This document shows, piece by piece, positions 1 through 7,910 of a DNA stretch of 23,213 nt (positions within the stretch are counted from its first letter, which is position 1; every line of letters begins with the position of its first letter). A model generated the notes under the pieces. The model saw only the letters and a list, made by a program, of their open reading frames with translations, made no database searches and was not told where the DNA came from. The DNA is from Bifidobacterium breve. Its GTDB lineage: Bacteria > Actinomycetota > Actinomycetes > Nanopelagicales > Nanopelagicaceae. The stretch is from the NCBI GenBank assembly GCA_945866155.1, contig CAMBGL010000004.1, positions 1-23,213 of the forward strand, written 5' to 3'. Both the position numbers and the translations under genes were made by a program.

Positions 1-254
1 TAGATTCTGATGGATCAAGTGTAATTTTACGTGTCAGTGATTTTGGACTTAGCTCGATGAAAGGCCGAATACATATTCCAATTGCAAAATGGGTAGATGT
101 TGAATGGAAGCACGTTAGCGACAAAGAAATTTCTTATTCAATTACAAACACCAAAGAATTTGTAATTTATGTACACAATGAAAAAGTGATGCTCACACCG
201 GGTGAACATCACTTCTCACTAAAACGAAAAAATGGAACGGATATATTTATTTAG
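1..254 (+). CDS. C-terminal end of an alpha-L-rhamnosidase-like (GH78) protein, 5' part outside the window
   Basis: The reading frame is open from the left edge (codons from base 3) to a TAG stop, giving about 83 residues. The sequence has the beta-rich look of the C-terminal domain of bacterial alpha-L-rhamnosidases, with a run ending GRIHIPIAKWVDVEW and a short strand-turn-strand tail. In that family this domain follows the (alpha/alpha)6 catalytic barrel, so no catalytic residue is visible here. The assignment leans on context: the next gene is an L-rhamnose mutarotase and another GH78 gene starts at the right end. The internal ATG at 57 is probably just a methionine, because the frame continues upstream of it. 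The stop overlaps the convergent mutarotase stop by four bases. Another beta-sandwich glycosidase tail cannot be excluded. Confidence 0.6.
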   Translation, partial: DSDGSSVILRVSDFGLSSMKGRIHIPIAKWVDVEWKHVSDKEISYSITNTKEFVIYVHNEKVMLTPGEHHFSLKRKNGTDIFI

Positions 255-565
255 TCTAAGTGCCAAACTTCTTTCATAGACATAAGATTTCCATTGCCAT
301 CTGCAAGATTGACAATCACATCTTCAAACCACTTTGACCATTTTGCATTAGCTTGCGAGCTACCCATTTTTGCAAATACATCTTCAACTTTTCCATCTAC
401 TTCAAAATATCCAACAACGGTTAGACCGCGGCGAAAGAGTGTGTAGTTCTTAAAGCCTGCGGCTTTGATATCGGCTACTAATTCTGGCCAAATCTCATCG
501 TGACGCTTCTTGTATTCAGCCTCTTTGCCTTCGTAAATATCGAATGTAAAGCACATACGTTCCAT
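251..565 (-). CDS. rhaM: L-rhamnose mutarotase
   Basis: Small dimeric ferredoxin-like enzyme that interconverts alpha and beta anomers of L-rhamnose in the cytoplasm. The 104-residue length matches E. coli RhaM. The family signature is clear: Tyr18, His22 and the RHDEIWPEL run (21-29), then NY at 40-41, with tryptophans in the AKWSKWFEDV segment; Tyr and His at these positions are the known active-site residues. The ATG has a good ribosome site (GAAAGGAAA on the minus strand). It lies tail to tail with the GH78-like gene and head to head with the Gfo/Idh dehydrogenase across 95 bases. It supplies the best direct hint that L-rhamnose or a close relative is the substrate of this island. L-fucose mutarotase belongs to a different family, so confusion is unlikely. 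Confidence 0.93.
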   Translation of the reverse strand: MERMCFTFDIYEGKEAEYKKRHDEIWPELVADIKAAGFKNYTLFRRGLTVVGYFEVDGKVEDVFAKMGSSQANAKWSKWFEDVIVNLADGNGNLMSMKEVWHLD

Positions 566-614
566 CGTTTATTTCCTTTCAGATCTAGAAGCCTTGACAC
601 AGGCAACTCTTTTC

Positions 615-642
615 TTTACGGTGTGAAGAGTAGAGCCATAAT
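615..642 (+). promoter_or_regulatory. Possible promoter of the Gfo/Idh dehydrogenase gene
   Basis: A TTTACG element (615-620) and CATAAT (637-642, 5 of 6 matches to TATAAT) are 16 bases apart and end 18 bases before the GTG start. Transcription would begin near 649, leaving a leader of about 11 bases. Only the -10 is strong, so this is tentative. Confidence 0.35.
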
Positions 643-660
643 TGCGATTGGGGTAGAGCA

Positions 661-1710
661 GTGGGAAAAATAAGAGTAGGCGTCATCGGCGCTGGAAGTT
701 GGGCAGTTGCATCCCACTTACCAAATTTAGCTAAGAATAAAGATGTTGAATTTGTAGGAATTTCTCGAAAAGGCCCAGAACTACTCCAAAAAATCAAAGA
801 CCAGTACGGCTTTCAGGTCGCCTCCGAAGATTACCGAGATATTTTGAATGCTGGCATTGATGTCTGTGTAGTGGGAAGCCCAACAGCTTTTCACCATGAG
901 CATGCAAAAGCAGCACTAGAAGCGGGTGCGCACGTAATGTGTGAGAAGCCAGTAACTATTCATGCGACAGAGGCGTGGGATTTAGTGACGACTGCAGATC
1001 GCATGAAGAAAAATCTTGTAGTTTCATTCGGTTGGAATTATTTACCGATGATTCAAAAAGCTAAGGCGCTTATGGATGAGCGCGGTATTGGAAATCTTGA
1101 GCACATGACAGTGCATATGTCATCACAGACTCGCGAACTTTTATCTAACACCGGTGCATACCCTGCCGCTGCACCAGAATCACTTCCTGAACAGAGAACA
1201 TGGACAGATAAAAATCTTTCTGGTGGCGGTTATGCCCAAGCACAACTAACACACGCCCTCGGTATGGCTCTATGGCTAACAGGTGCACGCGTGCAATCAG
1301 GGTTTGCAATGATGAGTGCACCAATGAACGCTCCTGTTGAACTACACGATGCGATCACATACAAATTTGATAACGGTGCAATTGGTGTTGTTTCAGGTGG
1401 ATCTGCACATGTTGAAGCACATCGGAAAACACACGCACTAGAAATTCGCGCAATTGGAGATAAGGGACAAGTGCTAGTCGATATAGAGCGTGCAGCAGTG
1501 TGGCTCTATAGCGAAGGAAAAAATGAATTTCTCACCCTCAAAGAAGATGAGGGTTACTACAATTGCGATGGCCCAATTGAAGCAATTATCTCTGCGGCAC
1601 GTGGTGAAGCATTTATAAACCAGTCACCTGGTGAATTAGGTGCACGCACTGTTGAAGCACTCGAAGTTGCATACAAGAGCGCAGATAGCGGAAAACTTGA
1701 GAGTCGCTAA
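661..1710 (+). CDS. Gfo/Idh/MocA-family NAD(P)-dependent sugar dehydrogenase
   Basis: Oxidoreductase of the glucose-fructose oxidoreductase / myo-inositol dehydrogenase superfamily, which oxidises a hydroxyl of a sugar, inositol or sugar acid. The N-terminal Rossmann fold shows the dinucleotide loop GVIGAG (7-12) and the family hallmark EKP at 95-97, whose lysine is the usual catalytic residue. The remaining ~230 residues form the mixed alpha/beta substrate domain. At 349 residues the length is normal. GTG start; I see no strong ribosome site, and the next methionines would cut into the Rossmann fold. It stands alone, divergent from rhaM, and its stop overlaps the convergent MmgE/PrpD-like gene by four bases. 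It could carry out a sugar to lactone step before the lactonase and dehydratases, but substrate cannot be read from sequence. Confidence 0.88.
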   Translation: MGKIRVGVIGAGSWAVASHLPNLAKNKDVEFVGISRKGPELLQKIKDQYGFQVASEDYRDILNAGIDVCVVGSPTAFHHEHAKAALEAGAHVMCEKPVTIHATEAWDLVTTADRMKKNLVVSFGWNYLPMIQKAKALMDERGIGNLEHMTVHMSSQTRELLSNTGAYPAAAPESLPEQRTWTDKNLSGGGYAQAQLTHALGMALWLTGARVQSGFAMMSAPMNAPVELHDAITYKFDNGAIGVVSGGSAHVEAHRKTHALEIRAIGDKGQVLVDIERAAVWLYSEGKNEFLTLKEDEGYYNCDGPIEAIISAARGEAFINQSPGELGARTVEALEVAYKSADSGKLESR

Positions 1711-2870
1711 GCTAATAAAAATTCTTGCAAAGATTTGATTGCATTTTTATCAGCTTTATTATTCAAAAGCAGTTGCGCAAAAGATTCCGCCTCCAAGTAG
1801 TCTTTTCCGACTAAGCGTTGCCATTTAGCTTCTCGCCAGTGCTTTTCTTGCCCTGAGCCAAAGTCACTACCAGGTGCTATTTCTATGCGCATAGAGTCAC
1901 TTCCATTTGAAGTAGTAATTGTTACTTCAGCACCGCTAATTGGGATCTCAATAGCCTTTGACGAAATCTTATCTAGAACATCATTTTTTGCATCAACGCA
2001 TTGCGTTACATCTTTTACTTGCCAAGCACTGGCTGCCCCGTATTTGTAATCCCAGTAGCTTCCACCGACGGAGCCATTGAGTAATTCCATGGTGACGGGA
2101 TGAATTCCAAGTTCAATACTTATGAGATCGCCCGAAAGCCTTTGAGCCAATTGCGTGATGGCAAGATTTTGGCTTTGAATAAATCCGCTATATGGGAAGA
2201 GGCGCAAACTTGCAGTACTTATTCCATCGTATGTCTGCGTATTTTTTCCAGCAATAGAGAAAAGATTCCCAAGGCCTCGCTCGCCTTCCCAGATATTGTG
2301 CGCACTTGGTTGATCACTATTTGCTGCAAGCAAACCCAATGATGTCGCAGCTGCTCTATTAAATATTGCAGCACCAGTTCTGCGATCTGCAACAGCTATC
2401 CCGCCCATATTTGCAGCAGCATTTTCAAGCGCTGATATGTGCATAGACGGTGAGAGATCCCTATAAGCGCATGCCGTAGATGTTGCAGCTAAAGTTCCCG
2501 CAGTAGTTGTTACATGCCAATTCTTTCTATGTGAAGCGCCGAAGTACTGCGCAGAGGTAGCACTAGTCCGATATCCAGCATAAGCAGATACAAGAAAATT
2601 TCTACTATTTTCTGGAAGACGTATAAGAGAATCAATAAGAGCGGCCCACATAATTGAGCCGGGGTGTGTCATTACGGACCAATCAATATCGTCGGCATCG
2701 TGATAGCTCGAACTGATTGCAAGACGCGCGCCAATACTTTCGATATCTGCAGAACTGCTTCCTGCTCTTGCGCAGACAAGAAAATCAGTAAGCAATATTT
2801 CTAATCGTGCATTCAATTCTTCACTTTGTGAAATAGTCTGCAGATCAGAGAGGCGATCAAAGAGCTCCAT
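1707..2870 (-). CDS. MmgE/PrpD-family protein (short form)
   Basis: Member of the family of 2-methylcitrate dehydratase, cis-aconitate decarboxylase and related carboxylic-acid lyases. Three family landmarks are in order: an HPG motif at 69-71 (usual HPGS), the AYAGYR helix at 96-101, and the WHVTTTAGT stretch at 118-126, followed by helical segments and an EGERGLGN motif. At 387 residues it is clearly shorter than the usual 440-480; N-terminal helices and part of the C-terminal domain look reduced, so an altered substrate is likely. The ATG overlaps the stop of the LacI-family gene by one base (TAATG), so the two are probably translationally coupled and act in one pathway. The actual reaction is unknown; a dehydratase or isomerase role on a keto- or hydroxy-acid made by the island is an inference. 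Confidence 0.75.
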   Translation of the reverse strand: MELFDRLSDLQTISQSEELNARLEILLTDFLVCARAGSSSADIESIGARLAISSSYHDADDIDWSVMTHPGSIMWAALIDSLIRLPENSRNFLVSAYAGYRTSATSAQYFGASHRKNWHVTTTAGTLAATSTACAYRDLSPSMHISALENAAANMGGIAVADRRTGAAIFNRAAATSLGLLAANSDQPSAHNIWEGERGLGNLFSIAGKNTQTYDGISTASLRLFPYSGFIQSQNLAITQLAQRLSGDLISIELGIHPVTMELLNGSVGGSYWDYKYGAASAWQVKDVTQCVDAKNDVLDKISSKAIEIPISGAEVTITTSNGSDSMRIEIAPGSDFGSGQEKHWREAKWQRLVGKDYLEAESFAQLLLNNKADKNAIKSLQEFLLA

Positions 2871-3916
2871 TACTTCTTCTTAGCTTTCAGCCCGCCAGTG
2901 CTACTTTCACGCACAATGTAATGAGTTTCAACCATAATCGTGCGCGGACTTCCACCGGAAATCATTTCAAGAAGGGCAGCGGCAGCCTCGCGTCCCATCA
3001 TCGCTGCATCACGATAGACAGATGAAAATTGTTGACCATAAACATCGAACATGGGCCATTCATCGATTGCAACAAAGGCTAAATCCTTTCCAGGAACTAA
3101 CCCAAGCTTTTTTAGTCCACGCATTGCTCCGGCAGTACTTCCAATACCTCCGCTAAGAAGAGCAGTTGGACGATCTTTGAGTGTAAAGAGCCTCTTTGTT
3201 TCAGATTCTCCAAACTCGGCATCAAATTTTCCAAGTGATACTAAATCAGTTGGATAAGCAATCCCTGCTTTCTTGAAAGCACTTTTGAATCCTTTGAGGC
3301 GATCTCGCGTTGTATATACACGAGTACTGCCTGAGATAAATGCAATTCGCTTATGTCCACGAGAGATGAGATCCACAGTTGCATCTTCTACACCTTGGTG
3401 GTGATTGGCAAGAATGGCACTTGAATTTAGACCTACAACTTCGCGATCCAGCAGAACAACCGGGGCGTTTAGTTTTTCTAAAGTGCTATTGAGTTCAGGA
3501 ATATCTTCAGATACTAATGAAGCAATCAAGCCATCAATTTTGCGTCTACGCAGTTGAGCAATATTAGTACTCTCGGTTGCTACATCTCCATCAGAGTTCA
3601 TCAAAAGCATGGAATATCCAGCTTTACGCAATTCTTGTTCGCAACATTGAGCAATCACGCCGAAAAATGGATTGGAAATATCGCGCATAATAAAGCCAAT
3701 AGTTTTAGTTGCGCCGCTGCGAAGTGATTGTGCAAAGAAATCTGGTTCGTATCCCAATTCATCTGCAGCTTTTTGAACTTTGATCCGCATCCGCTCTGAT
3801 ACATCGGGATGACCAGAGAGAACTCGAGAAATACTGGAGATTGCAACGCCAGCGCGCTCTGCAACATCATGAATCGTTACAGGTGCACTAGATTTCTTTC
3901 CTTTACTGCGTGGCAC
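2870..3916 (-). CDS. LacI-family transcriptional regulator
   Basis: Sugar-responsive DNA-binding repressor. The N-terminal helix-turn-helix and hinge span about residues 13-60, with the classic TIHDVAERAGVA start and SRVLSG recognition region. The rest is a periplasmic-binding-protein-like effector domain beginning TKTIGFIMRDISNPFF. The length of 348 residues is typical. GTG start with a strong AAGGAGAG ribosome site eight bases upstream. It is transcribed divergently from the first MR/MLE dehydratase gene and is first in an operon with the MmgE/PrpD-like gene. A GAAACGTTTC palindrome lies in the divergent promoter, the type of centre-CG operator that this family binds; related sites occur at 5242 and 16447. 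It is therefore the likely local repressor, with a sugar or sugar acid of the pathway as inducer (inferred). Confidence 0.93.
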   Translation of the reverse strand: MPRSKGKKSSAPVTIHDVAERAGVAISSISRVLSGHPDVSERMRIKVQKAADELGYEPDFFAQSLRSGATKTIGFIMRDISNPFFGVIAQCCEQELRKAGYSMLLMNSDGDVATESTNIAQLRRRKIDGLIASLVSEDIPELNSTLEKLNAPVVLLDREVVGLNSSAILANHHQGVEDATVDLISRGHKRIAFISGSTRVYTTRDRLKGFKSAFKKAGIAYPTDLVSLGKFDAEFGESETKRLFTLKDRPTALLSGGIGSTAGAMRGLKKLGLVPGKDLAFVAIDEWPMFDVYGQQFSSVYRDAAMMGREAAAALLEMISGGSPRTIMVETHYIVRESSTGGLKAKKK

Positions 3917-3963
3917 TTTCTCTCCTTGTTCATTCGTTGGCTAATGATTGTGCAATATCGCCC

Positions 3964-3994
3964 TTGACACCACCCCCGATATAGGGCATAAAAT
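3964..3994 (+). promoter_or_regulatory. Promoter of the first MR/MLE dehydratase gene
   Basis: A perfect TTGACA (3964-3969) is followed by CATAAA at 3987-3992 (17-base spacer) or TAAAAT at 3989-3994 (19-base spacer). Transcription would start at about 4000, inside the LacI-type palindrome. It also shows that the upstream in-frame ATG at 3948 cannot be the translation start. Confidence 0.65.
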
Positions 3995-3995
3995 A

Positions 3996-4007
3996 GAAAC
4001 GTTTCCA
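3996..4007. promoter_or_regulatory. LacI-family operator
   Basis: The 10-base perfect palindrome GAAACGTTTC (3996-4005) has the centre-CG form typical of LacI-family operators. It sits directly after the -10 box and covers the expected transcription start, a position suited to repression. The stretch AAACGTTTCCAG is repeated exactly at 16449-16460. Confidence 0.7.
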
Positions 4008-4034
4008 GAAACGATGAATAGGCGGATATTGAGC

Positions 4035-5165
4035 ATGCAGGATCTAACAATCACACGCATTGAAACTGAAGCTATTCGCGTTCCCCTTGCTCGCACCTAT
4101 CGGGGCAGTCACTACAAGATGACGCATCGCTCGACAGTTATTACTCGTATTCATACAGCTAGCGGATTAGTTGGCGAGGCATATGCAGGCGATGAGGATG
4201 CATCTCTCTTAGAGATTGAAAGCATTATTCAAGAAGAATTAGCACCACTACTCATTGGCCAAGATGGCTCTGCAATTGAAAGATTATGGGAGATTGCGCG
4301 TCCTGCAACATGGGACATTCTTCGTGATCGTCGTCTTGGTCTTGTTGCATGTGCATCAATTGATGTGACCCTATGGGATCTCATGGGTAAAGCACTCGGT
4401 GTTCCACTATGGAAATTATGGGGCGGTTATCGCTCACGCGTTCCTGTTATAACAATCGGTGGTTATTACGGAAGTAATCTCACAATAAAAGAAGAAGTTG
4501 AATACTTGCTCAAAGAAGAATTTGCTGGAATGAAATTCAAAATTGGTGGAATGTCACCGGAAGATGATGCAAAGCGTTTCAAAGAGGCACGCAAAGTTGG
4601 CGGCGATAATTTTAGAATTGCAGTAGATGCAAACCAGGGTTACACACCAGCCCAAGCAATTGAATTTTCAAAATTAGTTGCAGATGATAATTTGCTCTGG
4701 TTTGAAGAGCCATGCATTTGGCAAAATGATAAAAAAGGAATGCGCGATGTTCGCTACGGCGGAAGCGTTGCAGTATGTGCTGGCCAAAGTGAATTCTCTG
4801 CTGCCGGTTGCCGCGACCTTATGGAAGCGGGCTCAATTGATTTTTGTAACTTTGATTCATCTTGGTCAGGTGGCCCAACGGAATGGCGCAAGGTTGCTGC
4901 AATGGCAACTGTCTACGACGTGAAGATGGCCCATCATGAAGAGGCACAAGTCTCTGCTCACTTACTCGCTTCAATTCCTCATGGAACATATGTTGAGTAT
5001 TTCCACCCAGATCGCGATCCAATCTGGCATAACTTGTTGGCTAACCGCCCTGCTCTCAAGGATGGTCATATCCAACTCAACGATAATCCTGGTCTTGGCT
5101 GGGAACTCGATCGTGATTACATCAATAAATACCGAATCTCGGAGCGTTTCACAGAGGCTAAATAG
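4035..5165 (+). CDS. MR/MLE (enolase superfamily) sugar-acid dehydratase, copy 1
   Basis: Mandelate racemase / muconate lactonising enzyme family protein, cytoplasmic and Mg-dependent. The capping domain (1-125) precedes a TIM barrel with the lysine pair K167-F-K169 on strand 2, metal ligands D198 (VDANQGY), E224 (EEP) and E253 (GQSE), and a histidine at H300/H301 as the opposite base. Such enzymes abstract the proton next to a carboxylate; in sugar islands most are aldonate dehydratases making 2-keto-3-deoxy acids. I chose the ATG at 4035 because AGGCGG lies nine bases upstream and because the promoter and operator lie between 3964 and 4007; this gives 376 residues, the same length as copy 2. 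The substrate (L-rhamnonate, L-fuconate or other) cannot be told. Confidence 0.88.
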   Translation: MQDLTITRIETEAIRVPLARTYRGSHYKMTHRSTVITRIHTASGLVGEAYAGDEDASLLEIESIIQEELAPLLIGQDGSAIERLWEIARPATWDILRDRRLGLVACASIDVTLWDLMGKALGVPLWKLWGGYRSRVPVITIGGYYGSNLTIKEEVEYLLKEEFAGMKFKIGGMSPEDDAKRFKEARKVGGDNFRIAVDANQGYTPAQAIEFSKLVADDNLLWFEEPCIWQNDKKGMRDVRYGGSVAVCAGQSEFSAAGCRDLMEAGSIDFCNFDSSWSGGPTEWRKVAAMATVYDVKMAHHEEAQVSAHLLASIPHGTYVEYFHPDRDPIWHNLLANRPALKDGHIQLNDNPGLGWELDRDYINKYRISERFTEAK

Positions 5166-5241
5166 GCCTACTTTTTGAACGTGTTCAGCGATAACACTTT
5201 CGTTACAAAGGCACTCTTCTATTGACTAATAGGTCGAAATT

Positions 5242-5253
5242 GGAAACGATTCC
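5242..5253. promoter_or_regulatory. LacI-family operator before the ribose-type importer operon
   Basis: GGAAACGATTCC is a near palindrome (one symmetric pair broken) with the same AAACG core as the sites at 3996 and 16447. It lies 76 bases before the binding-protein start. A TTGACT at 5222-5227 is a possible -35, but no convincing -10 follows, so the exact promoter is unclear. Confidence 0.55.
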
Positions 5254-5262
5254 TACTCCAAT

Positions 5263-5294
5263 GGCCTACGGGGGAGCCCCCTTCTTCGTACGCC
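5263..5294 (+). other. Structured segment in the leader of the ribose-type importer mRNA
   Basis: GGCCTACG (5263-5270) can pair with CGTACGCC (5287-5294) with one C-C mismatch. Inside it, GGGG (5271-5274) pairs with CCCC (5278-5281) across an AGC triloop, leaving a one-sided bulge TTCTT. It is clearly more GC-rich than its surroundings. It could be a 5' stabilising stem, an attenuator, or a terminator for the upstream dehydratase. There is no long T run, so I do not call it a terminator. Confidence 0.4.
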
Positions 5295-5328
5295 ACGACA
5301 GCTAGTTCATGAAAGGTATCGGTCGACT

Positions 5329-6342
5329 ATGAAGGTTGTTTCTAGTTCAAAAGCTCGCCTTGGCGTTGTTGCTGCTTTGGCGATCTCAGCACTTATTACA
5401 ATTCAAATCGTTCCAGCATCTGCAGGCGGCGTTGATTTCCGCAAGGCAGTTCCAGGAAGCGGTAAAGGAATCACAATCGGTCTTATTGGTCTTGATGACT
5501 CAATCGGATTCGGAAAAGATGTACACGATTCAATCGCACGCGAAGCAAAGAAAGCTGGCGCAAAGTTTGTATTTTGCGATGGCAAGCTAAAGGGTGACGT
5601 TGCACTTGCTTGTGCAAAGACATTCAAGTTGAAGAAGGTTCAGGGATATTTGAACTTCAACGCAGATGCTGCTGCTGCAGCTGCTATTTGTAAGGCTGGT
5701 CCACAAGTTCCAGTTATTGCAATTGATATCGAACAAGATCCTTGCCAGAGCGCATTCATGGGTGCAGACAATGCAAACGCGGGCGCATCAACAGGTAAGG
5801 CAATCGGTAATTACTTCAAGAAGAACTTCAACTGCGAATATGACGCATTTATCTCACTAGAAGATTATGGTGTTGGTATTGCTAACGAACTTCGTATGGG
5901 TGGATACCGTGATGGTTTCGCATCTGTATGTGGTGCTATCCCTGCAGCTAAGTTGAAGAAGTACGATGCCGGACGTTTGGACAAGGCTCTTGAAGTTATG
6001 CCAGATGCTCTAACAACACTTCCAGGAAAGAACAAGATCATCGTCGTTGCAATCAACGATCAAGGTATCCAGGGTGCATTCTCAGCAGCTAAGGCTGTTG
6101 GTCGCGAAAAGGATATTTGGGCTGGTTCACAAGGTGCAGAAAAGACCGTTTGGTGCGATATCAAGACAAACGATCACTGGCTTGGTGCAACTGCATACTT
6201 CCCAGAGCGTTACGGCGAGATCGGTGTTCCATACCTAATCGATCTCATCAAGGGAAAGAAAGTTCCATTCCAGCTAAAGATCAAGCACGTAGCGATCAAT
6301 GGAACTAATATCGATAAGAACTTCAAGGTAACTGGTTGCTAA
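5329..6342 (+). CDS. Sugar ABC transporter substrate-binding protein, ribose (RbsB) type
   Basis: Extracytoplasmic binding protein of the type 1 periplasmic-binding fold, delivering a monosaccharide to the ATPase and permease encoded next. The N-terminus is a Sec signal peptide: basic start, hydrophobic core LGVVAALAISALITIQIV, then a PASAGG cleavage region near residue 32. No lipobox cysteine is visible at that point. The mature part opens with GKGITIGLIGLDDS, a typical first beta strand, and holds several cysteines (for example FCDGK, ALACAK, AICKAG, DPCQ, NFNCEY), unusual for an RbsB-type protein and possibly forming disulphides. The ATG lacks a strong ribosome site (GAAAGG about 12 bases away). 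First gene of the importer-isomerase-SDR operon, behind a LacI-type operator. The ligand is unknown. Confidence 0.88.
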   Translation: MKVVSSSKARLGVVAALAISALITIQIVPASAGGVDFRKAVPGSGKGITIGLIGLDDSIGFGKDVHDSIAREAKKAGAKFVFCDGKLKGDVALACAKTFKLKKVQGYLNFNADAAAAAAICKAGPQVPVIAIDIEQDPCQSAFMGADNANAGASTGKAIGNYFKKNFNCEYDAFISLEDYGVGIANELRMGGYRDGFASVCGAIPAAKLKKYDAGRLDKALEVMPDALTTLPGKNKIIVVAINDQGIQGAFSAAKAVGREKDIWAGSQGAEKTVWCDIKTNDHWLGATAYFPERYGEIGVPYLIDLIKGKKVPFQLKIKHVAINGTNIDKNFKVTGC

Positions 6343-6412
6343 TAAGCTTCCAATCCTAGAACGACTTATTTGATCATTTCTGTTAGTACTAAAGGAAAGG
6401 TAATGAAACTGC

Positions 6413-7897
6413 ATGAATGTTGATTTAGCGCATTTGAAAGATATTCGTAAATCCTTTAACGGGGTTGAAGTTCTTCATGGCGTTGATCTCACGTTAGCTC
6501 CGGGGGAAGTGCTTGCACTCCTCGGAGAAAACGGAGCAGGTAAATCAACTCTCGTAAAAATTCTTGCAGGAGATATTCCACCTACTAGCGGCTCGATCAC
6601 CATTGCGGATACTGAGTTGGCGCGGCTTGATGTTTATCAGGCCCGCCAACTCGGTGTACGTATGATTTTCCAAGAACTAAACGATGCTCCAACATTGAGT
6701 GTCGCTGAAAATATTTTCTTAGGTCAATGGCCAGGTAGTAAAGGTTTTGTTGCCTGGGGCGACATGCGCGAGAAGGCTCGCGAAATTCTCAAGCGCCTAG
6801 AAGTAGATATTGATGTTGATGCACAAGCGGGATCACTTCGTGTTGGTGAGCGACAGATTCTAGAAATTGCACGAGCGCTAACACAGAATGCAAAGGTATT
6901 AGTCTTAGATGAACCAACAGCAGCTCTCTCTAATACAGAGGTCGAGCGCTTATTTATTGTTATGGATCAATTGAAGAAGCAAGGCGTTGGAATGATTTAC
7001 ATTACCCATCGCCTTGATGAAGTTTCACGCGTGGCAGATCGAGTACAAGTTTTGCGTGATGGCAATTCTGTATTGACTGTAGATGCAAAAGGCGCACAGC
7101 GCGATGTGTTGGTAACAGCAATGCTTGGCCACGAAGCGCTGAAAAATGCTCGCCCGGCGCCTGTATCTACAACTGGAAATGGGCTTGAGATAACGAATTT
7201 GAGTAGCGGTGATGATTTCACTGATGTCTCAATGACTATCAATGCTGGCGAAGTTGTTTGTCTCTTTGGAAAAATCGGTTCTGGTTCATCAGAAGTTTTG
7301 GAATCCATTTATGGACTTCGCCCGGTGACAGGTGGATCCATTCAAATATTAGGTAAAAAATTCACACCAAAGAGCCCACAAGAGTCATCTTCGAGTGGAA
7401 TTGGATATTTGCCCGCAGATCGCCAGCGTTTAGGTTCATTCGGTTCTCGCTCAGTTGCCGAAAATCTTGCTGTTGCATCATGGAAGGCAATGTCACGACT
7501 CGGTTTCGTTGATGCAGGAAATGAAGTAAAGGCATTTAGTCGCTGGTCTGATGCTCTAAAAATTAGTGCACGTCGTGGACCGACTCAAGAAATCGCAACG
7601 CTATCTGGTGGAAACCAACAAAAAGTTCTCCTCGGCCGCTGGTTTGAAGCAAAGGTTCAGGTGCTATTACTTGTTGAGCCAACTCGAGGTGTAGATGTTG
7701 GTGCGCGCCGCGATATTTACGACATTATTCGCCGCCAAGCAAAAGAGAGTGGTATGGCTGTTCTTGTTGCGACATCAGATTATGAAGAAGTAGTACTCCT
7801 TGCAGATCGTGCACTTGTTATGTCTCGAGGAAAAATAGTTTCAGAGTTCACCGGAAATTCCGTTGAAGCAACTTCTCTAATATCGGCAGCTAGTTAG
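6413..7897 (+). CDS. Sugar ABC transporter ATPase with two nucleotide-binding domains (RbsA/MglA type)
   Basis: Energises uptake with the neighbouring binding protein and permease. NBD1 has Walker A GENGAGKST (38-46), an LRVGERQ signature (142-148) and Walker B VLVLDEP with D166-E167. NBD2 has an intact LSGGNQQ signature (397-403) but a degenerate P-loop (GKIGSGSSE, 286-294, no GK[ST]). It also has LLLVEPTRG (418-426) where Walker B normally reads LDEP, so aspartate is replaced by valine at 421. In this family the second P-loop is often degenerate; losing the Walker B aspartate as well is less usual. The length of 494 matches the family. The AAAGGAAAGG ribosome site is 12 bases from this ATG and closer to a six-codon frame at 6403. 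A second ribosome-site-proximal start in frame is not seen. Confidence 0.93.
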   Translation: MNVDLAHLKDIRKSFNGVEVLHGVDLTLAPGEVLALLGENGAGKSTLVKILAGDIPPTSGSITIADTELARLDVYQARQLGVRMIFQELNDAPTLSVAENIFLGQWPGSKGFVAWGDMREKAREILKRLEVDIDVDAQAGSLRVGERQILEIARALTQNAKVLVLDEPTAALSNTEVERLFIVMDQLKKQGVGMIYITHRLDEVSRVADRVQVLRDGNSVLTVDAKGAQRDVLVTAMLGHEALKNARPAPVSTTGNGLEITNLSSGDDFTDVSMTINAGEVVCLFGKIGSGSSEVLESIYGLRPVTGGSIQILGKKFTPKSPQESSSSGIGYLPADRQRLGSFGSRSVAENLAVASWKAMSRLGFVDAGNEVKAFSRWSDALKISARRGPTQEIATLSGGNQQKVLLGRWFEAKVQVLLLVEPTRGVDVGARRDIYDIIRRQAKESGMAVLVATSDYEEVVLLADRALVMSRGKIVSEFTGNSVEATSLISAAS

Positions 7898-7910
7898 GGG
7901 TAATGGGTTC

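Noticed and set aside
57..254. A free-standing 65-residue gene at the left edge
   Set aside because: The same frame stays open to the window edge and its upstream residues continue the same beta-rich domain, so it is the tail of a longer protein.
585..797. Minus-strand 70-residue frame over the start of the Gfo/Idh gene
   Set aside because: It overlaps the conserved Rossmann motif region of a clear enzyme, lacks family features and a ribosome site.
3948..4034. Longer N-terminus for the first MR/MLE dehydratase
   Set aside because: The added 29 residues cover the TTGACA promoter and the LacI-type operator, resemble nothing in the family, and a better ribosome site precedes 4035.
5177..5204. 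Imperfect hairpin (AACGTGTT / AACA..CGTT) after the first dehydratase as a terminator
   Set aside because: AT-rich, with a 4-base bulge and no T run; too weak to call. The GAACGTGTTC part could be a degenerate regulator half-site but does not match the three operator copies well.
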